A stretch of DNA of 64,000 nucleotides from Urechidicola vernalis (GCF_031846385.1 NZ_JAVRHV010000006.1:124001-188000), one strand, 5' to 3'; positions 7,924-16,907 are shown, counted from the stretch's first letter. Made by a program: numbers and translations. Notes: generated from the letters alone by a model not told the origin.

Positions 7924-8790
7924 ATGGCTGAGACTTCAACAGTTGAAAAAGTAAAGAAACCTAAATGGTTACGTGTAAAATTACCAACGGGTAAAAAATA
8001 CACGGAATTAAGAGGACTTGTAAACAAATACGACTTACATACCATTTGTACTAGTGGTAGTTGTCCTAATATGGGCGAATGTTGGGGAGAAGGTACTGCT
8101 ACCTTTATGATTCTTGGAAATATTTGTACACGTTCTTGTGGGTTCTGTGGTGTAAAAACCGGAAGACCAGAAACAGTTGAATGGGCAGAGCCAGAAAAGG
8201 TTGCACGTTCTATAAAATTGATGAGCATTAAACATGCTGTCATCACATCTGTAGATAGAGACGATTTAAAAGATGGTGGTTCTATTATATGGGCAGAAAC
8301 GGTAAAGGCGATCCGCCGTGCAAATCCAAAGACAACTTTAGAAACTTTAATTCCAGATTTTCAAGAAGACCATAAAGCCTTAGATCGTATTATAGAAGTT
8401 GCTCCAGAAGTAGTTTCTCATAATATTGAAACCGTAAGGAGATTGACACGTGAAGTTAGAATCCAAGCAAAATATGATAGAAGTTTAGCAGTTCTTAAAT
8501 ACTTAAAAGACCAAGGAATTAAAAGAACAAAGTCAGGAATAATGTTAGGCCTTGGTGAGACTGAAGAGGAAGTAATACAATCTATGCAAGATTTGGCAGA
8601 TGCAAATGTAGACATTGTTACCATTGGACAATACTTACAACCAAGTAAAAAACATTTACCAGTTAAAGAATTTATTACTCCAGAACAATTCAAAAAATAC
8701 GAAGAGATTGGTAAGAAAATGGGCTTTAGACACGTAGAAAGTGGCGCTTTGGTTCGTTCTTCTTATAAAGCACATAAACATATGGAATAG
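7924..8790 (+). CDS. lipA: Lipoyl synthase
   Basis: Radical SAM enzyme inserting two sulfurs into protein-bound octanoyl groups to make the lipoyl cofactor of 2-oxoacid dehydrogenases and the glycine cleavage system. With the ATG at 7924 (288 residues) the auxiliary cluster cysteines are C42, C47 and C53 (CTSGSCPNMGEC), and the radical SAM cluster is C68-x3-C72-x2-C75 (CTRSCGFC). The conserved C-terminal RSSY motif, whose serine ligates the auxiliary cluster, is present. A TTG one codon upstream would add a single residue; the ATG is preferred. It works with lipoyl enzymes such as that of lpd, found elsewhere in this window. Confidence 0.97.
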   Translation: MAETSTVEKVKKPKWLRVKLPTGKKYTELRGLVNKYDLHTICTSGSCPNMGECWGEGTATFMILGNICTRSCGFCGVKTGRPETVEWAEPEKVARSIKLMSIKHAVITSVDRDDLKDGGSIIWAETVKAIRRANPKTTLETLIPDFQEDHKALDRIIEVAPEVVSHNIETVRRLTREVRIQAKYDRSLAVLKYLKDQGIKRTKSGIMLGLGETEEEVIQSMQDLADANVDIVTIGQYLQPSKKHLPVKEFITPEQFKKYEEIGKKMGFRHVESGALVRSSYKAHKHME

Positions 8791-8879
8791 GTGATTAAAC
8801 CTTTTACAAATTTAAGCGTCTAATTAGTAAATGGATTTTTCATAGGACCATTTTACATATAGTTAAGTTATTAGTTTAC

Positions 8880-8905
8880 ATGCCCTCCATCTGGAGGGCA
8901 TTTTT
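8880..8905 (+). terminator. Intrinsic terminator between lipA and the YtxH gene
   Basis: A 9-bp GC-rich stem (ATGCCCTCC at 8880-8888 paired with GGAGGGCAT at 8893-8901), a four-base loop, and a T-run after it. It lies about 90 bases after the lipA stop. Confidence 0.85.
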
Positions 8906-8949
8906 CATTTAAAAAGATTCATTATATTTACTTTTCTAATTTGTATGCT

Positions 8950-9285
8950 ATGTCTAAAGAATCCAATTTACTTGCAGGATTAATTATAGGAGTTGCCGCA
9001 GGTGCCGTTGCCGGTTTAATGCTCGCTCCATCATCAGGGAAAGAAACCAGAGAAGCCCTTAAAAACAAAACCAAGGGATTGAAAGCAGATTTAGATGCCA
9101 AACTTAATGCTCTGGATGAAAATGTTGTTGACGATTTGAAAGAAAAATTTAGTGATGTAAAAGAAGAAGCATCGGCTGAATATAAAAAAGTGGCTGCAAA
9201 AGTTCGGAAATTGGAACAAGAGATTGAAGACAAAATAAAGTCGCTTCGCCAACAAGCAGATAAACTTAATACCGAAAACTCTTAA
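8950..9285 (+). CDS. YtxH domain-containing small protein
   Basis: A 111-residue protein from the ATG at 8950 (a TTG at 8941 would add three residues). The N-terminus holds the YtxH/gas-vesicle-like hydrophobic segment with GxxxG spacing and the motif GLMLAPSSGKETRE, followed by a long charged coiled-coil-like helix. Proteins of this family are linked with envelope stress in many bacteria, without a defined biochemical role. It is the first of three closely packed plus-strand genes (gaps of 8 and 3 bases) with a holin-like membrane protein and a 118-residue protein, a set that recalls YtxH/YqjD-type envelope proteins. Confidence 0.85.
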   Translation: MSKESNLLAGLIIGVAAGAVAGLMLAPSSGKETREALKNKTKGLKADLDAKLNALDENVVDDLKEKFSDVKEEASAEYKKVAAKVRKLEQEIEDKIKSLRQQADKLNTENS

Positions 9286-9293
9286 ATTTTGCT

Positions 9294-9644
9294 ATGATAG
9301 ATCTTTTAAAAGAGTATTTAGAGAAACGAGTTCAACTTGTAAAATATGAGTTGATCGGAATTTTTGCCAACGTTGCTTCTGGTTTGGTAACGTCTTTACT
9401 ACTCCTTGTTTTGGCACTATTTATATTATGCATGTTCAGTTTTGCCTTGGCTTTTTGGCTTGGACAACTCCTAGACAATACAGCCCTTGGCTTCGCATGT
9501 GTAGGCGGATTTTATACTTTACTATTCATTATTTACATGTTTGTTAGCAAAGACAAAGTAGAACTTAAAATAAAGGACCAGATAGTAAAGTCTGCTTTAT
9601 CTGCTGAAGGAAAAGAAAACAACTCAATTGAATCAGAATCTTAA
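9294..9644 (+). CDS. Phage-holin-like (Holin 3_6 type) membrane protein
   Basis: A 116-residue protein with an amphipathic N-terminus (DLLKEYLEKRVQLVKYELIG) and two long hydrophobic helices at about 22-52 and 58-82, then a charged tail. This is the arrangement of the DUF1469/putative actinobacterial holin family, which despite its name is chromosomal in many bacteria and not tied to a prophage. It sits 8 bases after the YtxH gene and 3 bases before the 118-residue gene. A joint role in envelope stability or stress is likely from context; no lysis genes are nearby. Confidence 0.82.
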   Translation: MIDLLKEYLEKRVQLVKYELIGIFANVASGLVTSLLLLVLALFILCMFSFALAFWLGQLLDNTALGFACVGGFYTLLFIIYMFVSKDKVELKIKDQIVKSALSAEGKENNSIESES

Positions 9645-9647
9645 ATT

Positions 9648-10004
9648 ATGAGTATTAAAACGTATCAAGATTTAATTGCGGCTAAAAAAGAGTTAAAACA
9701 AGAAATTACAACTGTAGAGACTGCCATTAAAGACAATAAACTTCTCAGGTTTTCGAGCACTATAATTGATGGTAAATCATTGAAAAAACCCATCATAGAA
9801 ACTTTAGGCGGACTCGATTTAAAAAATGTCTTAGCCAGCCCCTTAGGTAGTTTGGCAAGTACTTTCTTTCTTTCTAATAAGTATGTTCGAAAATATTTTG
9901 TTGCCTTCACAATTCTGAAAGAAACAATTCCTTATGCTTATGGAAAAATAAAGGAAATGTTAGAGCAGCAAGAAAATCTTAAAAAAGATATTAATCAAAC
10001 TTAA
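9648..10004 (+). CDS. Hypothetical protein, third member of the YtxH/holin-like operon
   Basis: A 118-residue protein with a coiled-coil-prone N-terminus (DLIAAKKELKQEITTVETAI), a middle region with glycine and proline, a moderately hydrophobic stretch at about 62-75, and another charged helix at the C-terminus. No known domain is recognised. Its position 3 bases after the holin-like gene makes it part of the same operon. Its end overlaps by 14 bases the end of the convergent permease gene. It may be a peripheral partner of the two membrane proteins. Confidence 0.78.
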   Translation: MSIKTYQDLIAAKKELKQEITTVETAIKDNKLLRFSSTIIDGKSLKKPIIETLGGLDLKNVLASPLGSLASTFFLSNKYVRKYFVAFTILKETIPYAYGKIKEMLEQQENLKKDINQT

Positions 10005-11226
10005 TAGCCTTTACTGGACTTATTTTGGTTATGATATAAGACGGAATTAGCAACATTAACAAACACAGTAAAAGTGTTCCAATATTTAACAACACAATAT
10101 ATCCCACACTAATATAAACAGGAGCTTCACGCACATAATAAGTGTCTGGGTCTAAGGTTATCACTCCAAAATACTGTTGAATCAACAACAAACTGATTCC
10201 TATTAAATTTCCCCAAAACAAACCTCTTAAAATAATATAAGATGCATTGTACAAGAATAGTTTTCGTACGCTCCAATTAGTACTGCCCAATGATTTTAAA
10301 ATCCCAATCATTTGAGTTCGTTCTAGAATTAGCACAAGCAAAGCTGTAATCATATTAATTCCAGCTACTAAAATCATTATGATAATGATTAAAGCTATAT
10401 TATTATCAAACAACTTAATCCATTCAAATATACCAGGGTATTTACTTAAAATAGTTGTTGTATTAAGTTCAGATGGTGTTTCTGCGTATATCTGGTCCCC
10501 TTTAAAACGAATCATGTTAAAGTCATTTACAAAAATTTCAAAACCTCCCACCTGATTCGAATCCCATTTATTCAATCGTTGTATTTGTTTTAGATCTGCA
10601 AAAACAACACTTTCGTCAAACTCTTGCATTCCTGAATTGTAAATACCAACCACTTTAAACTTTCGAACACTCGGTGGTTTTGAAATATCCTCTTTTAAAA
10701 AGAAGGTATTGAACTCGTCTCCAACTTTAAATTGCAATCGATTGCTAATATGCTCAGACAACAGTACCTCCTCACTATATTCATCTCCAAATACAGGTAA
10801 TGCACCTTCTACCAAATACTCTTGTAAAAATTGCCAATCGTACTCTTGCCCTACTCCTTTTACAACAACACCTTCAAAATCAGTTTCCGTTTTAATAATT
10901 GCAGGTTTTGTAGCATAGGCTTGTATATGCCTAATTCCATCTACCAAATTAAAATCTGGGTAAAAAGATTGCTCCGCAGACACCGGTACTAAGGTTATTT
11001 CAGAATTGTTATTGTCGAAATTGGTAATTTGAACATGCCCATTAAACCCGGCAACCTTATCTCTAATTTTATCTTGCAAACCAATACCCGTTGCAATGGC
11101 AATCATCATGATTATAATTCCCAATGAAATTGCCACTATGGCAATTTTTATAATTGGTGATGAAATACTACTTTTATGCTTAGCAGATTTCGTTAGCCTT
11201 TTTGCAATAAATAATTCGTAATTCAA
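9991..11226 (-). CDS. ABC transporter permease, LolC/LolE (FtsX) type
   Basis: A 411-residue inner-membrane permease of the FtsX/MacB class. A cytoplasmic amphipathic N-terminus (FIAKRL) leads into a first helix at about 26-47, a large periplasmic domain follows, and three helices lie at about 275-300, 325-350 and 375-400. LolC/E-type permeases extract lipoproteins from the inner membrane. No ATPase gene is next to it, so the partner must be elsewhere. The start that matches the usual N-terminus of the family is TTG at 11226; no in-frame ATG lies nearby upstream. It diverges from the DUF1343 gene with only 8 bases between the two start codons. Confidence 0.85.
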   Translation of the reverse strand: MNYELFIAKRLTKSAKHKSSISSPIIKIAIVAISLGIIIMMIAIATGIGLQDKIRDKVAGFNGHVQITNFDNNNSEITLVPVSAEQSFYPDFNLVDGIRHIQAYATKPAIIKTETDFEGVVVKGVGQEYDWQFLQEYLVEGALPVFGDEYSEEVLLSEHISNRLQFKVGDEFNTFFLKEDISKPPSVRKFKVVGIYNSGMQEFDESVVFADLKQIQRLNKWDSNQVGGFEIFVNDFNMIRFKGDQIYAETPSELNTTTILSKYPGIFEWIKLFDNNIALIIIIMILVAGINMITALLVLILERTQMIGILKSLGSTNWSVRKLFLYNASYIILRGLFWGNLIGISLLLIQQYFGVITLDPDTYYVREAPVYISVGYIVLLNIGTLLLCLLMLLIPSYIITKISPVKAIKFD

Positions 11227-11234
11227 ATTAAAAC

Positions 11235-12428
11235 ATGGTACAAGTTCGATTCAAAAATACACAATTCTTTTCGGTTATATTCATCCTATTTTCGATGATT
11301 TCTTGTGCGCAAAGCAATGCAATAAACGAAAAGGAAATAATTGTATCTGCAAACAGAACAAGTGCGTATTTACCGTTATTGCAGAACAAAAAAGTTGCTA
11401 TAGTTTCTAATCAAACGAGTGTTATTTTTAAAGAAAACGGCAATACCCACATAATTGACTCCCTATTGAGTCTGAACATTAATGTTGTAAAAGCCTTTGC
11501 ACCTGAACATGGTTTTAGAGGTAAGGCAGATGCTGGTGAACATGTTGAAGATGGTATCGATACCAAAACAGGGCTTCCAATAATTTCATTACACGGCAAA
11601 AACAGAAAACCACAACCCGATACTTTAGAGGGTGTTGACATTGTTTTGTTCGATATACAAGATGTAGGGGTTCGTTTTTACACCTATATTTCTACCATGA
11701 GTAATGTAATGGAGGCTTGTGCTGAACAAGGAATTCCGGTTATTGTATTGGACAGGCCTAACCCTAACGGGCATTATATTGATGGCCCAACTTTGAAACC
11801 TGAACACAAAAGTTTTCTGGGCATGCACCCTATACCTCTAGTGTATGGAATGACCATTGGCGAATATGCACATATGGTAAACGGTGAAGGTTGGCTTAAA
11901 AACAATATTAAATGCGATTTAATTGTAATTGAATTAATAAATTACACACATCATTCGGAATATCATTTACCAATAAGACCTTCTCCGAACTTACCAAATG
12001 ATCAATCCATTAACCTCTACCCTAGTTTAGGTTTTTTTGAAGGCACCCCAATTAACGCAGGTCGCGGAACTGAATTCCAATTTCAACGCTATGGCTCTCC
12101 AAATTTTCCAATTTCTGAATTCACTTATACGCCAGCACCTAATTTTGGATCTAAATATCCAAAACATGAAGGCAAGGAATGTAACGGAGTTGATCTAAGT
12201 ACAACGCCAAGACAATCAAAAGTAAACATGACATGGTTGGTCGATGCCTATCAAAAATCACCAGATAAGGAGGCCTTTTTTGGTAAAACATTTACAATTC
12301 ATGCGGGCTCCCCAAAATTAAAAGAACAGTTGAAAAATGGTTTGTCTGCCCTGGAGATTGAGAGTTCTTGGAAAGTTGAAATCGAAAAATTTAAACAAAT
12401 TAGAGAAAAACATCTGATATACAGATAG
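11235..12428 (+). CDS. DUF1343 lipoprotein, NamZ-like exo-beta-N-acetylmuramidase
   Basis: A 397-residue protein with an N-terminal lipoprotein signal ending in FSMISC, so the mature Cys is near residue 24 and the protein is membrane-anchored outside the cytoplasm. The body has the DUF1343 pattern: VAIVSNQTS, FAPEHGFRG, PIISLHG, VDIVLFDIQDVGVRFYTY and PSPNLP. DUF1343 members include NamZ, which removes terminal N-acetylmuramic acid from peptidoglycan fragments. It therefore probably takes part in cell-wall recycling, and may complement the GH20 enzyme of this window. Its start lies 8 bases from that of the divergent permease gene. Confidence 0.88.
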   Translation: MVQVRFKNTQFFSVIFILFSMISCAQSNAINEKEIIVSANRTSAYLPLLQNKKVAIVSNQTSVIFKENGNTHIIDSLLSLNINVVKAFAPEHGFRGKADAGEHVEDGIDTKTGLPIISLHGKNRKPQPDTLEGVDIVLFDIQDVGVRFYTYISTMSNVMEACAEQGIPVIVLDRPNPNGHYIDGPTLKPEHKSFLGMHPIPLVYGMTIGEYAHMVNGEGWLKNNIKCDLIVIELINYTHHSEYHLPIRPSPNLPNDQSINLYPSLGFFEGTPINAGRGTEFQFQRYGSPNFPISEFTYTPAPNFGSKYPKHEGKECNGVDLSTTPRQSKVNMTWLVDAYQKSPDKEAFFGKTFTIHAGSPKLKEQLKNGLSALEIESSWKVEIEKFKQIREKHLIYR

Positions 12429-12536
12429 ATGCGTTCAAATTCCAAATCGAAAAAATCGAGGAGGCACGGTGCTTTAAATGGTTTTTTTCGACGAACCATT
12501 ATTCAGATACGTAAATTGAGTCATTAATTTTATTCT

Positions 12537-12544
12537 TATATTTG
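12537..12544 (+). promoter_or_regulatory. Bacteroidota -7 promoter box
   Basis: TATATTTG matches TAnnTTTG, 19 bases before the ATG of the DUF2490 gene at 12564. Confidence 0.65.
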
Positions 12545-12563
12545 ATAAGCTTAAAACGAACAA

Positions 12564-13274
12564 ATGAAAAAAATCACACTAATTTTATTCCTTTTCCTGA
12601 CCGTTATTGGCTTCAGTCAAAGCAATCCAATAGAAAAAGAGAATAACCGTAACTGGGACAATACGATGTTTGCTGGAAATAAGTTCACGTATGGTAGTAG
12701 TGATAAATGGCGTCATTCAGCAGAGTTTCAAACACGATACAAAGATGATTTAGGAGCCTTAGATAATTGGTTGGTAGAATATGCTGGGACTTATTTGTAT
12801 AAAAAAAATTGGGAAATCGTTCCCGATTTCAGGTTTACAAGAAAGCCAGAACGTTATGAATATAGGCCTGGAATTGGGGTAATCTACAAAAGCATCAATG
12901 AAGAGAAACGCACACAATTAGTTCACCAAGTTAAATACCAATATGACATAAGAACTGAAGGTGAACCTAATTCTCATGGACTGCGGTATGTTGCATTTTA
13001 TAATAAAGTAATTAATGATGAATTGGTAATTACAGCCCTAGCCGGCGGGTTATTTGAATTTGGAGAAGAATTCAATGGCTTTTTAGGTCTAAGAACCGGA
13101 GTAAGTGCTGCCTACGTTATAAACAAAGCCCATTCAGTTAATATAGGGTACTTCTATGGATTAATAAACGAGAAAACCAATGACTATACCAATGTAGGAG
13201 TCTTCTCTCTTTCATTAATTATTAACATCAGTAGAGATTACAAATATTTACCTGCAAAGTATTTTACTTTGTAA
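12564..13274 (+). CDS. DUF2490 outer-membrane beta-barrel protein
   Basis: A 236-residue exported protein with a signal peptide at about 1-18 (MKKITLILFLFLTVIGFSQ) and then alternating aromatic strands typical of a small outer-membrane barrel, including RFTRKPERYEYRPGIG and the final strand that ends in an aromatic-rich tail. This matches DUF2490, common in Bacteroidota. Function within the family is unknown. It has its own promoter box and is followed after 14 bases by another barrel-like protein. Confidence 0.82.
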   Translation: MKKITLILFLFLTVIGFSQSNPIEKENNRNWDNTMFAGNKFTYGSSDKWRHSAEFQTRYKDDLGALDNWLVEYAGTYLYKKNWEIVPDFRFTRKPERYEYRPGIGVIYKSINEEKRTQLVHQVKYQYDIRTEGEPNSHGLRYVAFYNKVINDELVITALAGGLFEFGEEFNGFLGLRTGVSAAYVINKAHSVNIGYFYGLINEKTNDYTNVGVFSLSLIINISRDYKYLPAKYFTL

Positions 13275-13288
13275 ATTCTTTTTATTTT

Positions 13289-14098
13289 ATGAAAGCAAAA
13301 CGCATCGCTTTAATACCTGTATTATTTTTATTTATTCAAATGACACAGGCGCAAGGTACTTCTGCAGATTTTGTACCTACGGATAAACAAAAAGATTGGG
13401 GTTTTGCCATAGCACCTTATGTTATGTTTGCTGCACAATCTACCGATGTAGGTGGTGAAAAAATCAGATCTTCTTTTAATGATCTTAGTTCCATAACAAA
13501 TAGCGGATTTCAACTAATTGGAGCCGTACGATATAAAAAATGGACGGCGTTAGTTGATGGTACATTTGCCCATTTAGGTTATGATGATAGTTCTGAGGTT
13601 TTAAACATCGATTTAAAAATTGTACAGACCATTTTAGATTTACGATTGGGATATAATGTCTATGAAAATTTTCAATTTGATGAAGATGAAGTTTTGAAAG
13701 GTTGGTCTTTAAATGTAAACGCAGGCACAAAATATTGGCGTAATGACTTAGGTATTGGTTATAAATTGGGTATAGGAGACACTATTATAACGGAAGGTAA
13801 CATTGATGAAATTCAACGTTGGTGGGATTTAATGATCGGTGTTAATTTTAGATTTGTATTGAGTAAAAAAGTATTACTTGGCGTTTCTGCTTCTAGTGGT
13901 GGTTTTGGTATAGGCAAATCGAACGACTTCTCTTATGACTTCACTTATTCCAATTCTTTTTTAGTTTCAGATTTAATCATGATCAATGCGGGGTTTCGAA
14001 ACTTTAGATACAACCGAACCGACGGTGCTGGAGAAACTGAGTTAGAAACAACCGTAAATGTATTAGGCCCATTGATTGGAGTCACATTTAAATTATAA
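13289..14098 (+). CDS. Predicted outer-membrane protein, unknown function
   Basis: A 269-residue exported protein; signal peptide about 1-21 ending in TQAQG. The rest is rich in alternating hydrophobic/polar strands with many Gly and aromatic residues and ends with a strand terminating in Phe-Lys-Leu, as for a barrel of perhaps eight to ten strands. No named family is recognised with certainty. It follows the DUF2490 gene by 14 bases and is followed by the serine hydrolase gene after 4 bases, so the three are probably cotranscribed. Confidence 0.75.
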   Translation: MKAKRIALIPVLFLFIQMTQAQGTSADFVPTDKQKDWGFAIAPYVMFAAQSTDVGGEKIRSSFNDLSSITNSGFQLIGAVRYKKWTALVDGTFAHLGYDDSSEVLNIDLKIVQTILDLRLGYNVYENFQFDEDEVLKGWSLNVNAGTKYWRNDLGIGYKLGIGDTIITEGNIDEIQRWWDLMIGVNFRFVLSKKVLLGVSASSGGFGIGKSNDFSYDFTYSNSFLVSDLIMINAGFRNFRYNRTDGAGETELETTVNVLGPLIGVTFKL

Positions 14099-14102
14099 TA
14101 TT

Positions 14103-15176
14103 ATGAAAAATAGCATCAATAAGTTTTTATCCGCACTAATTATTCTAGGCTGTTCTCTTCAAGTTTTCAGTCAGCAGAAAGAACAAATTAGTCAAGCTCA
14201 AAAAATTGTAAATGATTTTTTAGTTGAAGAACAAATTCCAGGAATGGCCATTTCGGTTTCCAAAGGCAAAAAACTCATATGGTCTCAAGGTTTTGGTTTT
14301 ATGGATGTAGAAAACAATAAAAAAGTAGATCCAGCTACCACGCAATTTAGAATTGCAAGTATTTCAAAAACGCTAACTGCGTTAGGCATGGGCATATTAG
14401 TTGATGAAAACAGACTTGATTTCGATGCGAGCGTCTATGCATACATTCCAGATTACCCTAAGAAAAAATATGATTTTACAGTTCGTCAGGTTGCCGGGCA
14501 TATCGCTGGTATTCGACATTATAAAAAAGATGAGTTCCTGATGAATAAAAAAATGGATATTGTTGAAGGCTTAGCTATTTTTAAAGATGATCCTTTACTA
14601 TTTGAACCAGGTTCTGAATATAAATACAGTACATATGGTTGGAATTTATTAAGTGTTGTGGTGCAAAATGCTGAAGGTGAAGAATTCAATCAGTTTATGA
14701 AAAGAAAAGTTTTCTCGCCTTTAAAAATGTCCGCTACCGAAATTGGAATTTCCGATATCGATATGCCGAATAGAACTAAATTTTATATCAAACAAAATGG
14801 TAAAATTGAAGTTGGACCACAAGTAAACAACGAATTTAAAGTTGCAGGTGGTGGTTTCATTTCAACCTCTGAAGATTTAGTGAAGTTCGGACAGGAGTTT
14901 ATCAATCCAAATATTATATCAGAAGAAACAAAACAAGATATTGTAACACCTTTACTGAAAAATGATGGCACTAAAACTAAATATGGAGTTGGTATTGGAG
15001 TGTTAACTGTAGCAAACAATACACTACGCTATTCTCACTCTGGTGGCGGTATGGGAGCAACTACAATGCTCCTCATCTATCCCGAAAAAGATCTCGTCAT
15101 TACAATTCTAACCAATCTATCGAGTGTAAATATTCGCAAACTAGTGGGTGAATTGGAAGGTGTGTTTGTTTTATAA
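14103..15176 (+). CDS. Secreted serine hydrolase, class C beta-lactamase/DD-peptidase fold
   Basis: A 357-residue protein from the ATG at 14103 (a TTG further upstream, inside the preceding gene, is less likely). Signal peptide about 1-23. The catalytic SxxK motif is S86-I-S-K89, a Tyr-containing second motif lies in KYSTYGW, and an HSGGG motif near the C-terminus replaces KTG. These fit the Pfam beta-lactamase (PF00144) family, which includes DD-peptidases, esterases and D-amino-acid peptidases as well as true lactamases. Its substrate cannot be set; drug resistance should not be assumed. It sits after two outer-membrane-type proteins. Confidence 0.87.
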   Translation: MKNSINKFLSALIILGCSLQVFSQQKEQISQAQKIVNDFLVEEQIPGMAISVSKGKKLIWSQGFGFMDVENNKKVDPATTQFRIASISKTLTALGMGILVDENRLDFDASVYAYIPDYPKKKYDFTVRQVAGHIAGIRHYKKDEFLMNKKMDIVEGLAIFKDDPLLFEPGSEYKYSTYGWNLLSVVVQNAEGEEFNQFMKRKVFSPLKMSATEIGISDIDMPNRTKFYIKQNGKIEVGPQVNNEFKVAGGGFISTSEDLVKFGQEFINPNIISEETKQDIVTPLLKNDGTKTKYGVGIGVLTVANNTLRYSHSGGGMGATTMLLIYPEKDLVITILTNLSSVNIRKLVGELEGVFVL

Positions 15177-15182
15177 CCAATT

Positions 15183-15683
15183 CTATCTCATTGGAAACTG
15201 CTCCTTCAGCGCTTCAACAATATTATAAGCAGCCGGACAGATTTCAATATTTTTTAAGGTAAGATCGGTAATCTGAATAAACTTTCGCCTATCTGTATGT
15301 GGATATTCCCTACATGCTTTTGGCCTTACATCGTAGATAAAACAAGAATTATCTGTATCTAAAAAAGTACAAGGCACGGTTTGCATCACATAAAAGTCGT
15401 CACCGTCTCGTTCTAAATATTGCTTTATAAAATCTACTTCTTTCATACGTAAATGCTTAGAAATACGCTGAATATCTTTTTCAGTTACGATAGGACTTGA
15501 TGTTTTACAACAATTACCGCAATCCATGCAATCTGTCTTTGCAAACTCCTCTTTATGCAATTCTTGCATCAATGGATCTAACCTTTTTCGCTGACGCTTT
15601 TTTAAGCGTTGAAAGTATTTTTTAGTTTCTGCGTGCGTCTCGGCTGCTAATTTTGGTAATTCTTCTGGCGTAGGTTTTATCAT
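15183..15683 (-). CDS. YkgJ-family cysteine cluster protein
   Basis: A 166-residue cytoplasmic protein with the cysteine pattern of the YkgJ/CxxCxxCC family: CMDCGNCC near residue 55-62, then a Cys in VPCTFLD, another in NSCFIYD, and ARP-type KACREYP. These conserved cysteines are thought to bind zinc or an iron-sulfur cluster. The N-terminus is charged and helical. It is convergent with the serine hydrolase gene (6-base gap). The biochemical role of the family is not settled. Confidence 0.85.
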   Translation of the reverse strand: MIKPTPEELPKLAAETHAETKKYFQRLKKRQRKRLDPLMQELHKEEFAKTDCMDCGNCCKTSSPIVTEKDIQRISKHLRMKEVDFIKQYLERDGDDFYVMQTVPCTFLDTDNSCFIYDVRPKACREYPHTDRRKFIQITDLTLKNIEICPAAYNIVEALKEQFPMR

Positions 15684-15737
15684 ACTACAAATATAAAATC
15701 AAAATTGTAACTTAGTCCTACCTAATCTAACTTAATC

Positions 15738-16907
15738 ATGAAACTTATAACTAAACTATGCATTTTCTTCTTTTGTTTTTGCTCATTTGCACAACAAAAT
15801 TGGCTTAAAGGAAACCTACATACCCACTCTCTATGGAGCGATGGTGACGATTTTCCAGAAATGATTATCAAATGGTACAAAGACAATGGATATCAGTTTG
15901 TTGCCATTTCGGATCATAACACGATAGCAGATGAAATAAGATGGATAAAAATGAAGGATAGAGAAGTTAAAAACAAGACACTTCTAAAATACAAAACCAC
16001 CTTTGGAGATTGGGTTGAGGCTAAGGATAGTTTAAATGAAACCTACGTTAGATTAAAGACATACAAAGAATACAAAAACAAAATGGAAACGGTAGGTAAA
16101 TTCACCATTATAAAATCGGAAGAAGTAACTTCTAGTTTTCAAAAAAAACCCATCCATATTAATGTTTCTAATCTACAAGAATACATTCCTCCTTTTACAG
16201 GGAATTCTGTTGTAGAAGTAATGCAAAAAACCTTAGATCATGTGCATGAGCAAAGAGAGAAAACCAATACTCCTATGATTGCGCATATCAACCACCCTAA
16301 TTTTGGATATGGAATTACCGCTGAAGACATGAAAAAGTTAACAGGTGAACAGTTTTTTGAGGTGTATAACGGGCATCCAGCTGTTCATAATGAAGGTGAT
16401 CATGAGCATATGAGCATTGAAGAAATGTGGGACATTATTAATGTTTCTTATTACAAACAAGGGAAACCGCTACTCTATGGTATCGGCACCGATGACAGCC
16501 ATCATTATCATAAATTTGCTCCAGAATTGAGCAATACTGGGCGCGGGTGGATTATGGTTAACACAATAGACAATGAACCAAATGCCATTATCACAGCTAT
16601 GGAAAAGGGACTGTTTTACGCTTCAAGTGGAGTAACATTAAGTACTGTTAGCGTAAGTAAAAGTGAATATTCTATTGCCATAGAAAAAGTGCCAGGAAAT
16701 AATTATGAAATTATCTTTTATGGCTTAAAAAAAGGAACTGATAAAGTAATTGAATTGTCAAAAACGAACGGTACAAATGCACGTTATTCATTTCAAAATA
16801 ATGATGTATTTGTGAGAGCAAAAATCAACTCGACGTACAAAATAAAGAACCCATACAAAGAAGGCGAAACAGCCCAAGCTTGGACCCAACCCGTTCTTGT
16901 TAAATAA
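15738..16907 (+). CDS. Secreted PHP-domain metal-dependent phosphoesterase
   Basis: A 389-residue exported protein (signal peptide about 1-18, ending SFAQQ). The PHP domain begins with GNLHTHSLWSDGD, whose HxH motif binds metal, then AISDHNT, HINHPNFGYG and GTDDSHHYH supply further ligands. PHP domains hydrolyse phosphate esters or, in exported forms, other small phosphorylated or nucleotide substrates. About 90 residues of beta-rich sequence follow. It is a single gene with an AT-rich hairpin after its stop. The exact substrate is unknown. Confidence 0.85.
   Translation: MKLITKLCIFFFCFCSFAQQNWLKGNLHTHSLWSDGDDFPEMIIKWYKDNGYQFVAISDHNTIADEIRWIKMKDREVKNKTLLKYKTTFGDWVEAKDSLNETYVRLKTYKEYKNKMETVGKFTIIKSEEVTSSFQKKPIHINVSNLQEYIPPFTGNSVVEVMQKTLDHVHEQREKTNTPMIAHINHPNFGYGITAEDMKKLTGEQFFEVYNGHPAVHNEGDHEHMSIEEMWDIINVSYYKQGKPLLYGIGTDDSHHYHKFAPELSNTGRGWIMVNTIDNEPNAIITAMEKGLFYASSGVTLSTVSVSKSEYSIAIEKVPGNNYEIIFYGLKKGTDKVIELSKTNGTNARYSFQNNDVFVRAKINSTYKIKNPYKEGETAQAWTQPVLVK

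Noticed and set aside
9294..9644. Prophage holin
   Set aside because: The holin-like label comes from a family widely found in chromosomes; no endolysin, structural or integrase genes are nearby.
12477..12500. Terminator after the DUF1343 gene
   Set aside because: AATGGTT and AACCATT form only a 7-bp stem and the T-run is in the loop rather than after the stem.
14103..15176. Antibiotic-resistance beta-lactamase
   Set aside because: The motifs only support the broad PF00144 serine hydrolase family; the KTG box is absent and the neighbours are envelope proteins.
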